Below, piece by piece: positions 8,098-17,247 of a stretch of DNA of 64,000 bases. Position numbers and translations under genes: made by a program. Numbering within the stretch: the stretch's first letter is position 1; each line of letters starts with the position of its first letter. The stretch covers positions 1,116,001-1,180,000 of the forward strand of contig OX638344.1 of NCBI GenBank assembly GCA_951813555.1, in the 5' to 3' direction. This DNA comes from an uncultured Acidimicrobiales bacterium (GTDB lineage: Bacteria; Actinomycetota; Acidimicrobiia; Acidimicrobiales; Bin134). Below the pieces are notes generated by a model. The model was not told the DNA's origin. It worked only from the letters and a program-made list of their open reading frames with translations, and ran no database searches.

Positions 8098-9003
8098 TCA
8101 CTTGTTTCTTGCTTGGGAGTTGAAGTGGGGCATGACGGTGTGGCGCATGTGGTTGTTGGTTGACGTGGGGACGGTGTAGTTGGTTAGGTCCACTACTTCA
8201 TCCCAGTGGTCGCGGTAGGTCTCGGGGGTGGGGTCGAGATCGGTGTGGCCTTGGCTGGCGATCCAGGCGAGGCGGGCCATTCGGGGGCCGTCTACGGTGA
8301 AGAACTCGCCGTTGGCGGGACAGTCTTCGTGGGCTAGCCATACCACGGCGGGGGCAACGTCTTCGGGGCGGACGTGGGCTTCGATGATGGGGCCGAATTC
8401 TTCGCCTGAGCGATCAGGGCTTCGGTCGGTTACCGCCCAGGGCAGCACGCAGTTGACTTGTACCCCGCGGTAGCGGCCCTCGCGGGCCAGCGTGCGCGTG
8501 AGGCCCATCACTCCGGCCTTGCAGGCTGCATAAGCGGCTTGGCCCCGGAGGCCCCACACCGCACCGGAGGCGACGTTCACCACCCGGCCATAGTCCTGCT
8601 CCACCATGGCGGGCCACAGCGGCCACAGCACGTGGCATGGACCCTTCAGATGGATGGCGATCATCTCGTCGAACAACTCCGGTGTCAGGTCGACAAATTC
8701 GGCCGCCCGATTCACCCCCGCGTTGTTGATCACGATGTGTACGGCGCCAAACGCGCCTTGGGCCTGCTCAGCAAGTGCGGCACCGCCTTGGGGGGTGGCC
8801 ACGCTGTGGTGGTCGACAACCGCGATGCCCCTTATGGCATTGATCTCGTCCACCACCTCGTCGGCGGCTTCAGCCGCGATGTCGTTGACCACCACCTGGG
8901 CTCCCCGCTCCGCCAGCAGCAGGGCGTAGGCCCGGCCCAGGCCCTGACCGGCGCCGGTGACAATGGCGGTGCGCCCGTCGAAGCGAAGCGGCAACGAGGC
9001 CAT
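8098..9003 (-). CDS. Short-chain dehydrogenase/reductase
   Basis: 301 residues starting at the ATG at 9003, which overlaps the stop of the upstream CoA-transferase gene. The NAD(P)-binding motif TGAGQGLGRAYA is at about residue 14, NNAG at about 93, and the catalytic Ser/Tyr/Lys appear as VNVASGAVWG and YAACKAG. The glycine spacing and the C-terminal tail resemble 3-hydroxyacyl-CoA/17-beta-hydroxysteroid dehydrogenases of the HSD17B4 type. Together with the CoA transferase this suggests side-chain or ring degradation of a CoA-activated substrate. The exact substrate cannot be read from the sequence. Confidence 0.87.
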   Translation of the reverse strand: MASLPLRFDGRTAIVTGAGQGLGRAYALLLAERGAQVVVNDIAAEAADEVVDEINAIRGIAVVDHHSVATPQGGAALAEQAQGAFGAVHIVINNAGVNRAAEFVDLTPELFDEMIAIHLKGPCHVLWPLWPAMVEQDYGRVVNVASGAVWGLRGQAAYAACKAGVMGLTRTLAREGRYRGVQVNCVLPWAVTDRSPDRSGEEFGPIIEAHVRPEDVAPAVVWLAHEDCPANGEFFTVDGPRMARLAWIASQGHTDLDPTPETYRDHWDEVVDLTNYTVPTSTNNHMRHTVMPHFNSQARNK

Positions 9004-10241
9004 CAACCGATGACGCCGCCGGCCCGCAGCTCGGCCAGCGCTTCTGCGCTCAATCCGAGTTCGGAGGCCAGAACCTCGTCGGTGTGCTCGCCCAGCCACG
9101 GCGGGCGAGTGTCGGGGCCTTCGCTGACCGCCGACATCTTCACCGGATTGCCGGGGGTCAGTACCGGGGTGTCGGCGTCGGGGCGGGGGATCTCCACCAT
9201 CATGTAGCGGGCAGCCACATGGGGGTCGTCGATTACGTCAGGGGCCTCGAACACTGGAGCGGCCGCCAATCCGGCGGCAGCCAAGTCGTTGGCGGCTTCG
9301 ACGGTGGTGCGGTCTCCGGCCCAGGAGCGGACCGCAGCGCGAATCTCATCCAGATTCTCCCGCCATCCGTCGCGGGTGGAGAACCGCTCGTCTTCTAGCC
9401 ATTCGGGGCGGCCGATGAGATGGCATAGGCGCTCAAACTGGTGCTCTCGGCCGATCTGTACCACTAGTTCGCCGGAGTCGATGGGGAAGCCGTCGTTGAT
9501 GATCGCGGTGGGAATGCGGGGATCGGCCCCCAGCGACCAATAGTTGGGCACCATGTCGCCGAAGGCCACCATGGCGTCGAACATGGCAATGTCCACGTAC
9601 TGGCCGTGGCCATGGCGCTCCCGTTGGCGCAGGGCCATGAGCACGCCGATCACGGCGTAGAGGCCCGAGCCGGTGTCTCCCAGCGCGCCCACCGGCGACA
9701 CCTTCACGTTCTCGCCTTCGGCCCGGTTGATGGCGTACAGGCCGCCCATGGCCTCTGCGATGGGGGCATAGGCCGGCCAGTGGCCGTAGGGCGATTCGCT
9801 CAGGTTCCCGAACCCCGACACCGACAGGTAGATGAGGCCGGGATGAACATTCGCCAAGTCGTCATATCCCAAGCCGATCTTGGCCAGCGTGCCCGGTTTG
9901 AGGTTCTCGGCCAGCACATCGAATTTGGGGACCATCTGGCGGATGAGTTCGATGGCGGAGGGGTTCTTCAAATCCATCCCCACCGAACGCTTGTTGAGGT
10001 TGTTGCGCAGATAGGTGCCGCCCACCGGTCGGCCCTCGGGATCGACGACGCCGGGGGTGGAGCCCCGGCCCAAGTCGCCCCGCACCGGATGCTCGATCTT
10101 GACCACCTCGGCGCCCATGCGGGCCAGGAGCTGGGTGGCATAGGGCAGCGACTGCATCTGCTCTATGGCCAGAACTCGGATGCCGTCAAGCGGCTTGCCG
10201 TTGGCGGCGAGCTCGGGGGCGGTGACATCGCCGACCTTCAT
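9003..10241 (-). CDS. CaiB/BaiF family CoA transferase
   Basis: 412 residues from the ATG at 10241. The start GKPLDGIRVLAIEQM...LLARMGAEVVKIEHP is the family-III CoA-transferase opening. It is followed by LNKRSVGMDLK and by DVLAENLKPGTLAKIGLGYDDL. The segment after it (LIYLSVSGFG) is also characteristic. The aspartate that forms the acyl-CoA anhydride is expected around the GDTGSGLYAVIGVL region. These enzymes move CoA between carboxylic acids. The gene overlaps by 4 bases the amidohydrolase upstream and by 3 the SDR downstream, so the three form one translationally coupled operon. Confidence 0.9.
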   Translation of the reverse strand: MKVGDVTAPELAANGKPLDGIRVLAIEQMQSLPYATQLLARMGAEVVKIEHPVRGDLGRGSTPGVVDPEGRPVGGTYLRNNLNKRSVGMDLKNPSAIELIRQMVPKFDVLAENLKPGTLAKIGLGYDDLANVHPGLIYLSVSGFGNLSESPYGHWPAYAPIAEAMGGLYAINRAEGENVKVSPVGALGDTGSGLYAVIGVLMALRQRERHGHGQYVDIAMFDAMVAFGDMVPNYWSLGADPRIPTAIINDGFPIDSGELVVQIGREHQFERLCHLIGRPEWLEDERFSTRDGWRENLDEIRAAVRSWAGDRTTVEAANDLAAAGLAAAPVFEAPDVIDDPHVAARYMMVEIPRPDADTPVLTPGNPVKMSAVSEGPDTRPPWLGEHTDEVLASELGLSAEALAELRAGGVIG

Positions 10242-11344
10242 GATGCTGCTCCATGGCCGTAGATGCGGAGGGCGTTGCCGGCCAGAATGGCGTGCCGCTC
10301 GTCGTCGGGCACTCCTTCGAAGTGGCTGCTGATGGTTTGGAGGGAATCCGGCCAATCCGACCCGCCGTGGGGGAAGTCGCTCGACCACATCATCTGGGTG
10401 ACGCCGATGTGGCGGCGGTTGACGATGCCGTAACGGTCGGTGATGAACGTGGATGCGATGTTGGTGTCGAAGTAGTCGCCGGGCTGACGCTGGATAGGCG
10501 CTCGGGTGGCGGGGTTGGCCCGACGGAAGCGATCGTCCATCTGCTCGCGGAGGTAGGGGAACCAGGAGCTGTCGGTTTCCACGGCCAGGAATTGGAGATC
10601 GGGAAAGCGGTCGAACACGCCACCCTCGATGAGCTGTGTAATCCTCACCGGCATATCGAAGAACCGCATGGAGCCGGTGAGCTTCATCTTGGCCACGTCG
10701 CCTTGGGCATGGGTGGCGAAGCCCACGTGGATGGAGAGGGGCAGCCCGGCTTCGGCCGCAGCGGCGAACACCGGGTCGTCATCGGGCGTTAGCACCTCGT
10801 CGCCGCTCGGCCACCGCCCGAGCATCACCCCCCTGATGCCCGGAAGTGCAGCCACCCGTTGCATCTCGGCCACCGCGGTTGCCGCCCCGACATTGGGCAA
10901 AATGGCCACTCCCCACAGGCGGTCGGGGTCGTGGGCACAAAAGTCGGCCAGCCAGTCGTTGTAGGCCCGGATGCAGGCGACATGGAAATCAACGTCGTCG
11001 CGGTGCCACACAAGCTGGTTGCCGATCCGGGGAGTGGGATACAAGACCTCCAAGTCCACGCCGTCTTGGTCTTGCTCGTCGAGGCGGGCAGCGGGTTCGT
11101 AGCCGCCAGCCCTCACGTCCTCCCACCTGACCCAGCCCGAACGCTGCTCGGCGGGCAAGCCTGCCGAGCAGTTGCCGCCGAAGTTGATGGGATCGTGAGC
11201 CCCTTCGAGAACCCACCCATCACCCTGGTCGAAGCCCTCCATGCGAGGAGCTCGATCCTTGAAGCGGACAGGCATCCGATCAGCCCACAGATCAGGCGGC
11301 TCGTTCACATGGGAGTCAGCCGACACCAGCTGGTACTGCATCAC
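10238..11344 (-). CDS. Amidohydrolase family protein (ACMSD-like)
   Basis: 368 residues, ATG at 11344 with a second ATG one codon later. Metal ligands appear as ADSHVNEP (DxH near residue 9), LSIHVGF in the middle and WSSDFPHGGSDWP near the end. This matches the amidohydrolase-2 family that includes aminocarboxymuconate semialdehyde decarboxylase. It is the first gene of a minus-strand operon with CaiB/BaiF and an SDR, joined by ATGA overlaps. The context suggests catabolism of an aromatic, terpenoid or steroid acid (inference). Confidence 0.87.
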   Translation of the reverse strand: MMQYQLVSADSHVNEPPDLWADRMPVRFKDRAPRMEGFDQGDGWVLEGAHDPINFGGNCSAGLPAEQRSGWVRWEDVRAGGYEPAARLDEQDQDGVDLEVLYPTPRIGNQLVWHRDDVDFHVACIRAYNDWLADFCAHDPDRLWGVAILPNVGAATAVAEMQRVAALPGIRGVMLGRWPSGDEVLTPDDDPVFAAAAEAGLPLSIHVGFATHAQGDVAKMKLTGSMRFFDMPVRITQLIEGGVFDRFPDLQFLAVETDSSWFPYLREQMDDRFRRANPATRAPIQRQPGDYFDTNIASTFITDRYGIVNRRHIGVTQMMWSSDFPHGGSDWPDSLQTISSHFEGVPDDERHAILAGNALRIYGHGAAS

Positions 11345-11510
11345 GCCGACACCGTAATCGGCCCACTAAAGACGTACGCCAGCGTCAGCTCAAATCGAGC
11401 GGCGGGAGTTTGACTGCTGCTTCTCTCTGCCCAAGACCTCGACCACCCAATCCGGCTCGTTCCGGTATAGGATTCTCATGAGCCCAGTCCATAACCAAGG
11501 TAATTTCGAC

Positions 11511-11732
11511 ATGGCCCGCAACCCATTCAGAGGAATTGTGAACTTCGTGCGACGGGTACGCCACATGCCGCCGCCCCCAGACCCCAGCAGGGGGTACAAC
11601 CCGGACCGCAGTCAGATGCGAGAAGCCACTCGCGCCTCCTTTCCAGGCAGAAGCGCTGCGGGAGGCCCGAGGAGAACCGACAAGATAATCGGAAAGACGA
11701 TCTCCGATAGCCACAAACTAGGCAACGGCTGA
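11511..11732 (+). CDS. Small uncharacterised protein, paralogue 1
   Basis: 73 residues. I chose ATG 11511 because it aligns with the start of the paralogue at 12280, eleven residues before the shared FVRRVRHMPPPPDPSRGY segment; ATG 11478 is an alternative. The shared parts are that proline-rich motif and a C-terminal TDK(I/M)IGK.I.D.HK element. There is no signal peptide or membrane helix, and the charge is strongly basic. No known family is recognised. Its stop codon falls exactly at the start of a near-identical copy of an MFS transporter tail. Confidence 0.6.
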   Translation: MARNPFRGIVNFVRRVRHMPPPPDPSRGYNPDRSQMREATRASFPGRSAAGGPRRTDKIIGKTISDSHKLGNG

Positions 11733-12064
11733 GCGGCGGGGCAGGGTTAGGGCGACGGCTACGCCTAGCGCTGACAGCACGATTAGCACGGTCCAGACCT
11801 GGTTGAACCGGTTGACCAATTCTGCGTCGGTCACGTTGCCCAGTAGGCCGAAGACAACGGCCAGGCCGGTCAGTGCGCCCACTTGGCGGGCGGTGGACAA
11901 CACCCCCATGCCCAGGCTGTAGGTCTCGTTGTCGAGGTCTCGGGCTCCGATGGCGTTGATCATGGGAAGCCCCATCCCCCATCCGCCGATACCGCCCAAG
12001 ATGATCGGCAAGAAGTACTCCTGCCAATAGGCGGGGTCAGTACCGGGAACCAGACGCAGCCACA
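11718..12064 (-). pseudogene. MFS transporter 3'-end fragment (duplicate)
   Basis: This holds about 111 codons of the C-terminal end of the MFS gene at 12532-13914, from LRLVPGTDPAYWQEYFLP through NQVWTVLIVLSALGVAVALTLPRRS. It ends in a different short tail. There is no start and no N-terminal 12-14 helix body, so it cannot make a transporter. The DNA 11731-12064 matches 12560-12893 with about four differences in 334 bases, so the duplication or conversion is recent. Confidence 0.8.
11731..12064. repeat. Direct repeat, copy A (MFS 3' end)
   Basis: 334 bases matching 12560-12893 at offset 829, with about four substitutions and no indels by my reading. Copy A begins inside the stop codon of the small gene 11511-11732. 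Confidence 0.9.
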
Positions 12065-12279
12065 GTAGGAAACGACAAGAGCGCAACTCGCGATCGAATG
12101 CCGTGGAACGCCATCCAATGTCGCGCCCACACCGGCCTTCATCCACTCCATCTGCGTTTGGCCTGCTCAGCCTGGGTGATCGCACAAATGAGCCAAGTCC
12201 CTGTCGATATGGCCGCACTGGGTGAGCGCGACCTCGGCGGCGGGGGCCGGCTGCCGAGCTTCTCTGCTACGTTTAAGAC
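12065..12279. other. Spacer between the MFS fragment and the second small gene
   Basis: 215 bases with no convincing coding region on either strand. The last bases before the GTG at 12280 (CTACGTTTAAGACG) may hold the promoter and start region of the small gene. No repeat or transposase remnant is recognised. Confidence 0.4.
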
Positions 12280-12519
12280 GTGGTCGGCAGAACTTTCAAA
12301 AGATTCGCGAGCTTCGTGCGAAGGGTGCGCCATATGCCCCCGCCCCCAGACCCAAGCAGGGGTTACAAACCCGACACCACGCAGCTCAAGGACGCCGCCC
12401 GCGCCGCTTTCTCGCTCAAAGGTGCCGGCACCGGGGGCGGAGCCACCAGTGGAACAAACCAAACCGACAAGATGATCGGCAAGGAGATCGCCGATACCCA
12501 CAAGCAGACCAAGCACTGA
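12280..12519 (+). CDS. Small uncharacterised protein, paralogue 2
   Basis: 79 residues, GTG start. It shares FVRRVRHMPPPPDPSRGY and the C-terminal TDKMIGKEIADTHK with the protein at 11511-11732. The middle is glycine/alanine-rich and variable. It is basic and has no hydrophobic segment. Conservation of both ends between diverged copies (roughly half of positions) argues that these are real proteins under selection. It lies 13 bases tail to tail from the MFS gene. Confidence 0.6.
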   Translation: MVGRTFKRFASFVRRVRHMPPPPDPSRGYKPDTTQLKDAARAAFSLKGAGTGGGATSGTNQTDKMIGKEIADTHKQTKH

Positions 12520-12531
12520 AACCCCTGGCGC

Positions 12532-13914
12532 TCACCCCCGACTAGGCCGCTGCGGAATCGAGCGGCGGGGCAGGGTTAGGGCGACGGCTACGCCTAGCGC
12601 TGACAGCACGATTAGCACGGTCCAGACCTGGTTGAACCGGTTGACCAATTCTGCGTCGGTCACGTTGCCCAGTAGGCCGAAGACAACGGCCAACCCGGTC
12701 AGTGCGCCCACTTGGCGGGCGGTGGACAACACCCCCATGCCCAGGCTGTAGGTCTCGTTGTCGAGGTCTCGGGCCCCGATGGCGTTGATCATGGGAAGCC
12801 CCATCCCCCATCCGCCGATACCGCCCAAGATGATCGGCAAGAAGTACTCCTGCCAATAGGCGGGGTCAGTACCGGGAACCAGGCGCAGCCACACCACCGC
12901 AATCGTGGTCATGGTCATGGCGGCGATGGTGATGGTGCGCTCGTCGAAGCGACGGCTCAGATATCCCGCGGCCACGCTGGCCAGGGTGGCGGCCGCGGGA
13001 AATGGCAACAGAGCAAGCCCTGCCTTGAGGGGCCGGTAGTCCCATACCTGTTCGAGGTACTGGATCATCATCACGAAGTAGGGGAACAAGAAGCCGGGAA
13101 TGGCGGTGGCGATGAACAACGCCCGACGATAGGTTCGCAGCTTCAGCAAGCGGGGTTCGACAATGGGCGCAGGGTGGCCCATGATCCGCTGACGGATCAA
13201 CGGGATCAGCACAACGGCCAGTGCGAACGCCACGACGATGCGTGGGTCGCTCCATCCCCACGTCCGACCCTGCACCAGGCTTAAGGTCAAAAGGCCGAGG
13301 CTGCCCGCGACCATGAATGCACCGACAAGATCAGGAAATCGCGAGGTGGTCCGGCGCTCGGTGTCGGTCAACAAGGTTCGAGCGGCCAGAAATGATGGCG
13401 CTCCAATGATCACGCTCAACACGTAGGCGGCCCGCCAGCCCCAGATATCGATCAGCCCCCCGCCCACCAACGGGGCCAAGGCCCCGGCAATGCCGCCGAC
13501 GGCCGTCCAATTGGTTATGGCCCTGGTCTGATCGTCCTCTGGCCACACCGCCAGGATCAACCCGATGGACGCCGGCATCACGAAAGCCGATCCAGCCCCC
13601 TGCACCGCCCGGCACAGCACCAAAACCCAGAGTTCCGGCGCCAGCCAGCCGCCCACCGCGCCAATGACGAACAGTGCCAAACCGAGAAGGAAGGCCTGTT
13701 TGCGGCCTGAGCGGTCGGCGAGGCGTCCAGCCGCAACCACGAACGTGGCCAGCGAAATGGAATAAGCACTGAGCACCCAGGCGGTTGCCGTGCGGCTGGT
13801 GCCAAAGCCCTCCTCGATGCCGCCGAGAGCCAGCGGTTGCAAGGTGGCATCCATGGTGACCAGGAACACCGCCCCCATGCACACCCAAAAGACCGCCCAA
13901 TGACGCGCCAGCAC
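12532..13914 (-). CDS. MFS transporter, drug:H+ antiporter-2 type
   Basis: 460 residues with about 12-14 hydrophobic helices. The start WVCMGAVFLVTMDATLQPLALG and the following AWVLSAYSISLATFVVAAGRLADRSGRK carry motif A of the major facilitator superfamily (GRLADRSGRK) and the DHA2-type D in TM1. It may export a drug or metabolite. It lies 49 bases downstream of the proW-like gene on the same strand and may be read from the same transcript. Its last 334 coding bases are duplicated at 11731-12064. Confidence 0.87.
   Translation of the reverse strand: MLARHWAVFWVCMGAVFLVTMDATLQPLALGGIEEGFGTSRTATAWVLSAYSISLATFVVAAGRLADRSGRKQAFLLGLALFVIGAVGGWLAPELWVLVLCRAVQGAGSAFVMPASIGLILAVWPEDDQTRAITNWTAVGGIAGALAPLVGGGLIDIWGWRAAYVLSVIIGAPSFLAARTLLTDTERRTTSRFPDLVGAFMVAGSLGLLTLSLVQGRTWGWSDPRIVVAFALAVVLIPLIRQRIMGHPAPIVEPRLLKLRTYRRALFIATAIPGFLFPYFVMMIQYLEQVWDYRPLKAGLALLPFPAAATLASVAAGYLSRRFDERTITIAAMTMTTIAVVWLRLVPGTDPAYWQEYFLPIILGGIGGWGMGLPMINAIGARDLDNETYSLGMGVLSTARQVGALTGLAVVFGLLGNVTDAELVNRFNQVWTVLIVLSALGVAVALTLPRRSIPQRPSRG
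12560..12893. repeat. Direct repeat, copy B (inside the intact MFS gene)
   Basis: The parental copy of the 334-base repeat; it continues uninterrupted into the rest of the MFS gene after 12893, where copy A at 12064 diverges abruptly. Confidence 0.9.
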
Positions 13915-13963
13915 AGCCCAACCGTACGCGCCCAGTGGTGCTAGCTAGGGATGGGATGGAGGG

Positions 13964-15990
13964 TTAAGCGTCAACCGTGGCGGCGTCGGCCGCCTCGCGT
14001 TCATCCAGGCTGCGCTGGCGCATGCGGCCCACGGTGGCTCCAATCACCAGCCCGCAGCCCATTAACACGGGCAGTGCTCCCGCGCCGGTAAAGATGCCGT
14101 TCACCGATACCCTCAGGAAGCTCACAACCCACGCGGCTACCCCGAACAAAACGGCAGCGCCCACCCCCAAGGTAAGGGCATCCCAAAACGCACCGGCGCG
14201 CGGAATGGCCGTGGCAAGAACAACTACCGCGGCGAGGGCAATAGAAATGATCAAGATGCCCCAACCGAGAGTCGGGCCTTGAGAGTTGTACCCGTCGTAG
14301 CGTTTGGGCTCTCCTAGGGCTTCACCAATGATCTGGGAGACCACCGATGCCCCCACGCCACCTTCTGTGGGATTGTCCCGCTCTTCGTCGATCAGTTTCT
14401 GCTGCTCAGGGGTAAAGGCGTCGGGACGCTCGTCATTGACCCAGTTGGAGAAGGAGCCGATGATCAACAAGCCCACCGCCGCAATTCCCAGCAACAACCG
14501 AACCACTGCCGTCCGCGCCAATATCGGGGTGGTGCGGATATTCCGCCATGCCAGCAAGCCGCCCACCAACAGAACCACGCCGCTGACAAGCGCCATGTAC
14601 ACCCCGGTGCCGTGGCTGGTGGAGGAAGCTAGGTCGTGGGGAGCAATGGACAGGTAGAGGATCATCATCCCAATAACGGCCACACCGGTGAACACCAAGC
14701 CTGAAGCGGCGTCCAGCCAAGTTGACCAACGGTCGCGGACCTGGAGCAGCAACATCAGCGATAGCAGTGCCACAATCACGCCAACGACAAGCACGATGAT
14801 CCCGAACCAGCTCCCCCCGGTGGCGTCAATGCCGGTGAAGCTGCCGTCCAATTCCTGGTCATCAGGTCGGGCGTAGCTGCTGAGTCGCCCGGCACCATCC
14901 ACCCAAGTCGAGAAAGCGCTCCAAATTGCCAGTATCCCTCCGACCAGTCCTACGCCTCCGGCGACCGCCGTGGCGGCTTTCAGCCGAGGTCGAGGCGTGC
15001 GGACTGCCGGCTCGGGCTCAGGAACAGCAACCGGTTCGGCGGAGGGTGCAGCGGGAACGGTGTAACGGCCGCGGATGGCTGCTCCCATCTTGCGGAACAA
15101 CGTCCGGTTGTCAGATGGGTCGGGCTGACTGAGTCGGTCCATGACCACACCCACCAAATACAGGGCCAAACCCGACGCTGCACCCAGTGCGGGATCGGCG
15201 GTATTGATTCCTCGCAGCACCAACTGGCCGAGCCCGCCGCCCGCGATAACGGCGATAATGCCAACGAACGACAGGGCCAACAGCAAGACCTGATTAACCC
15301 CGGTCATGATGGCTGGGCTGGCCAAAGGCAGCTGCACATCGGTAAGCACCCGGAAATTTGACGCCCCATAGGCGCGCGCGGCTTCGACGACATCGCCGGG
15401 CACTTGACGGATGCCCAGGTTGGTCAGGCGGATCATGGGCGGGAGAGCGAAGATCATGGTGGCGATGGTGCCGCCCACCGGTCCGGTGCCAAAGAAGAAG
15501 ATGATGGCGATCAAATAGGTGAAGGCGTGGACCAGCTGCATGCCGTCCAAGAGGGGTCTGGTGATGTTCCACACCCGATCACTGCGGGCGCATAGCACTC
15601 CATAGGGCAAGCCGACGGCTACGCAGATGATGACCGCCACCAGGATGATCCCGATGGTTTGCATGGTGAAGCGCCAATAGTCCGGCCCCAGCACTCCGCA
15701 CAGAAGGATGCCGGCCGCGGCACCACACCCGACCTTCACATCCCGCACCAGAAAACCCAACAACACGAAGACCAGCAGCATGAACGGCCAGGGAATACTG
15801 AGCAGGATGTCGTTGGTAATCAGATCAAGAAGGTTCTCAAAGGGCCACTTGATCACATCGAAGACTGATTCACCCTCCACATTGAGCCAGTCGATGCTCT
15901 CCTCAACCCATCGGCCAAATGGGATCTCCCATCGGTTCAACCACTCGTTTTCTCGCCAGCCGGTGTTGAACCAGTTCTCTGCGACCACCG

Positions 15991-15994
<4 letters not shown>
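13964..15994 (-). CDS. proW: Glycine betaine/proline ABC permease with C-terminal membrane extension
   Basis: 676 residues, more than twice the usual ProW. Residues about 1-300 are the permease: several helices and the coupling motif EAARAYGASNFRVLTDVQLPLASPAIMTGVNQ. A proline-rich linker (about 318-345) follows. The rest contains about eight further helices arranged as two similar four-helix halves; each half opens with a helix ending in SxFSxWV (SAFSTWVDG and GSFSNWVND). This extension is not part of the standard transporter. The start overlaps the proV stop (ATGA), so it is translated with proV. Confidence 0.85.
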
Positions 15995-17214
<1,220 letters not shown>

Positions 17215-17247
17215 AGCGTCAGACCTAGAAGCGATCAGCCCCTGAGG

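Noticed and set aside
12098..12475. Plus-strand frame before and over the second small gene
   Set aside because: Out of frame with the conserved small protein and without family similarity.
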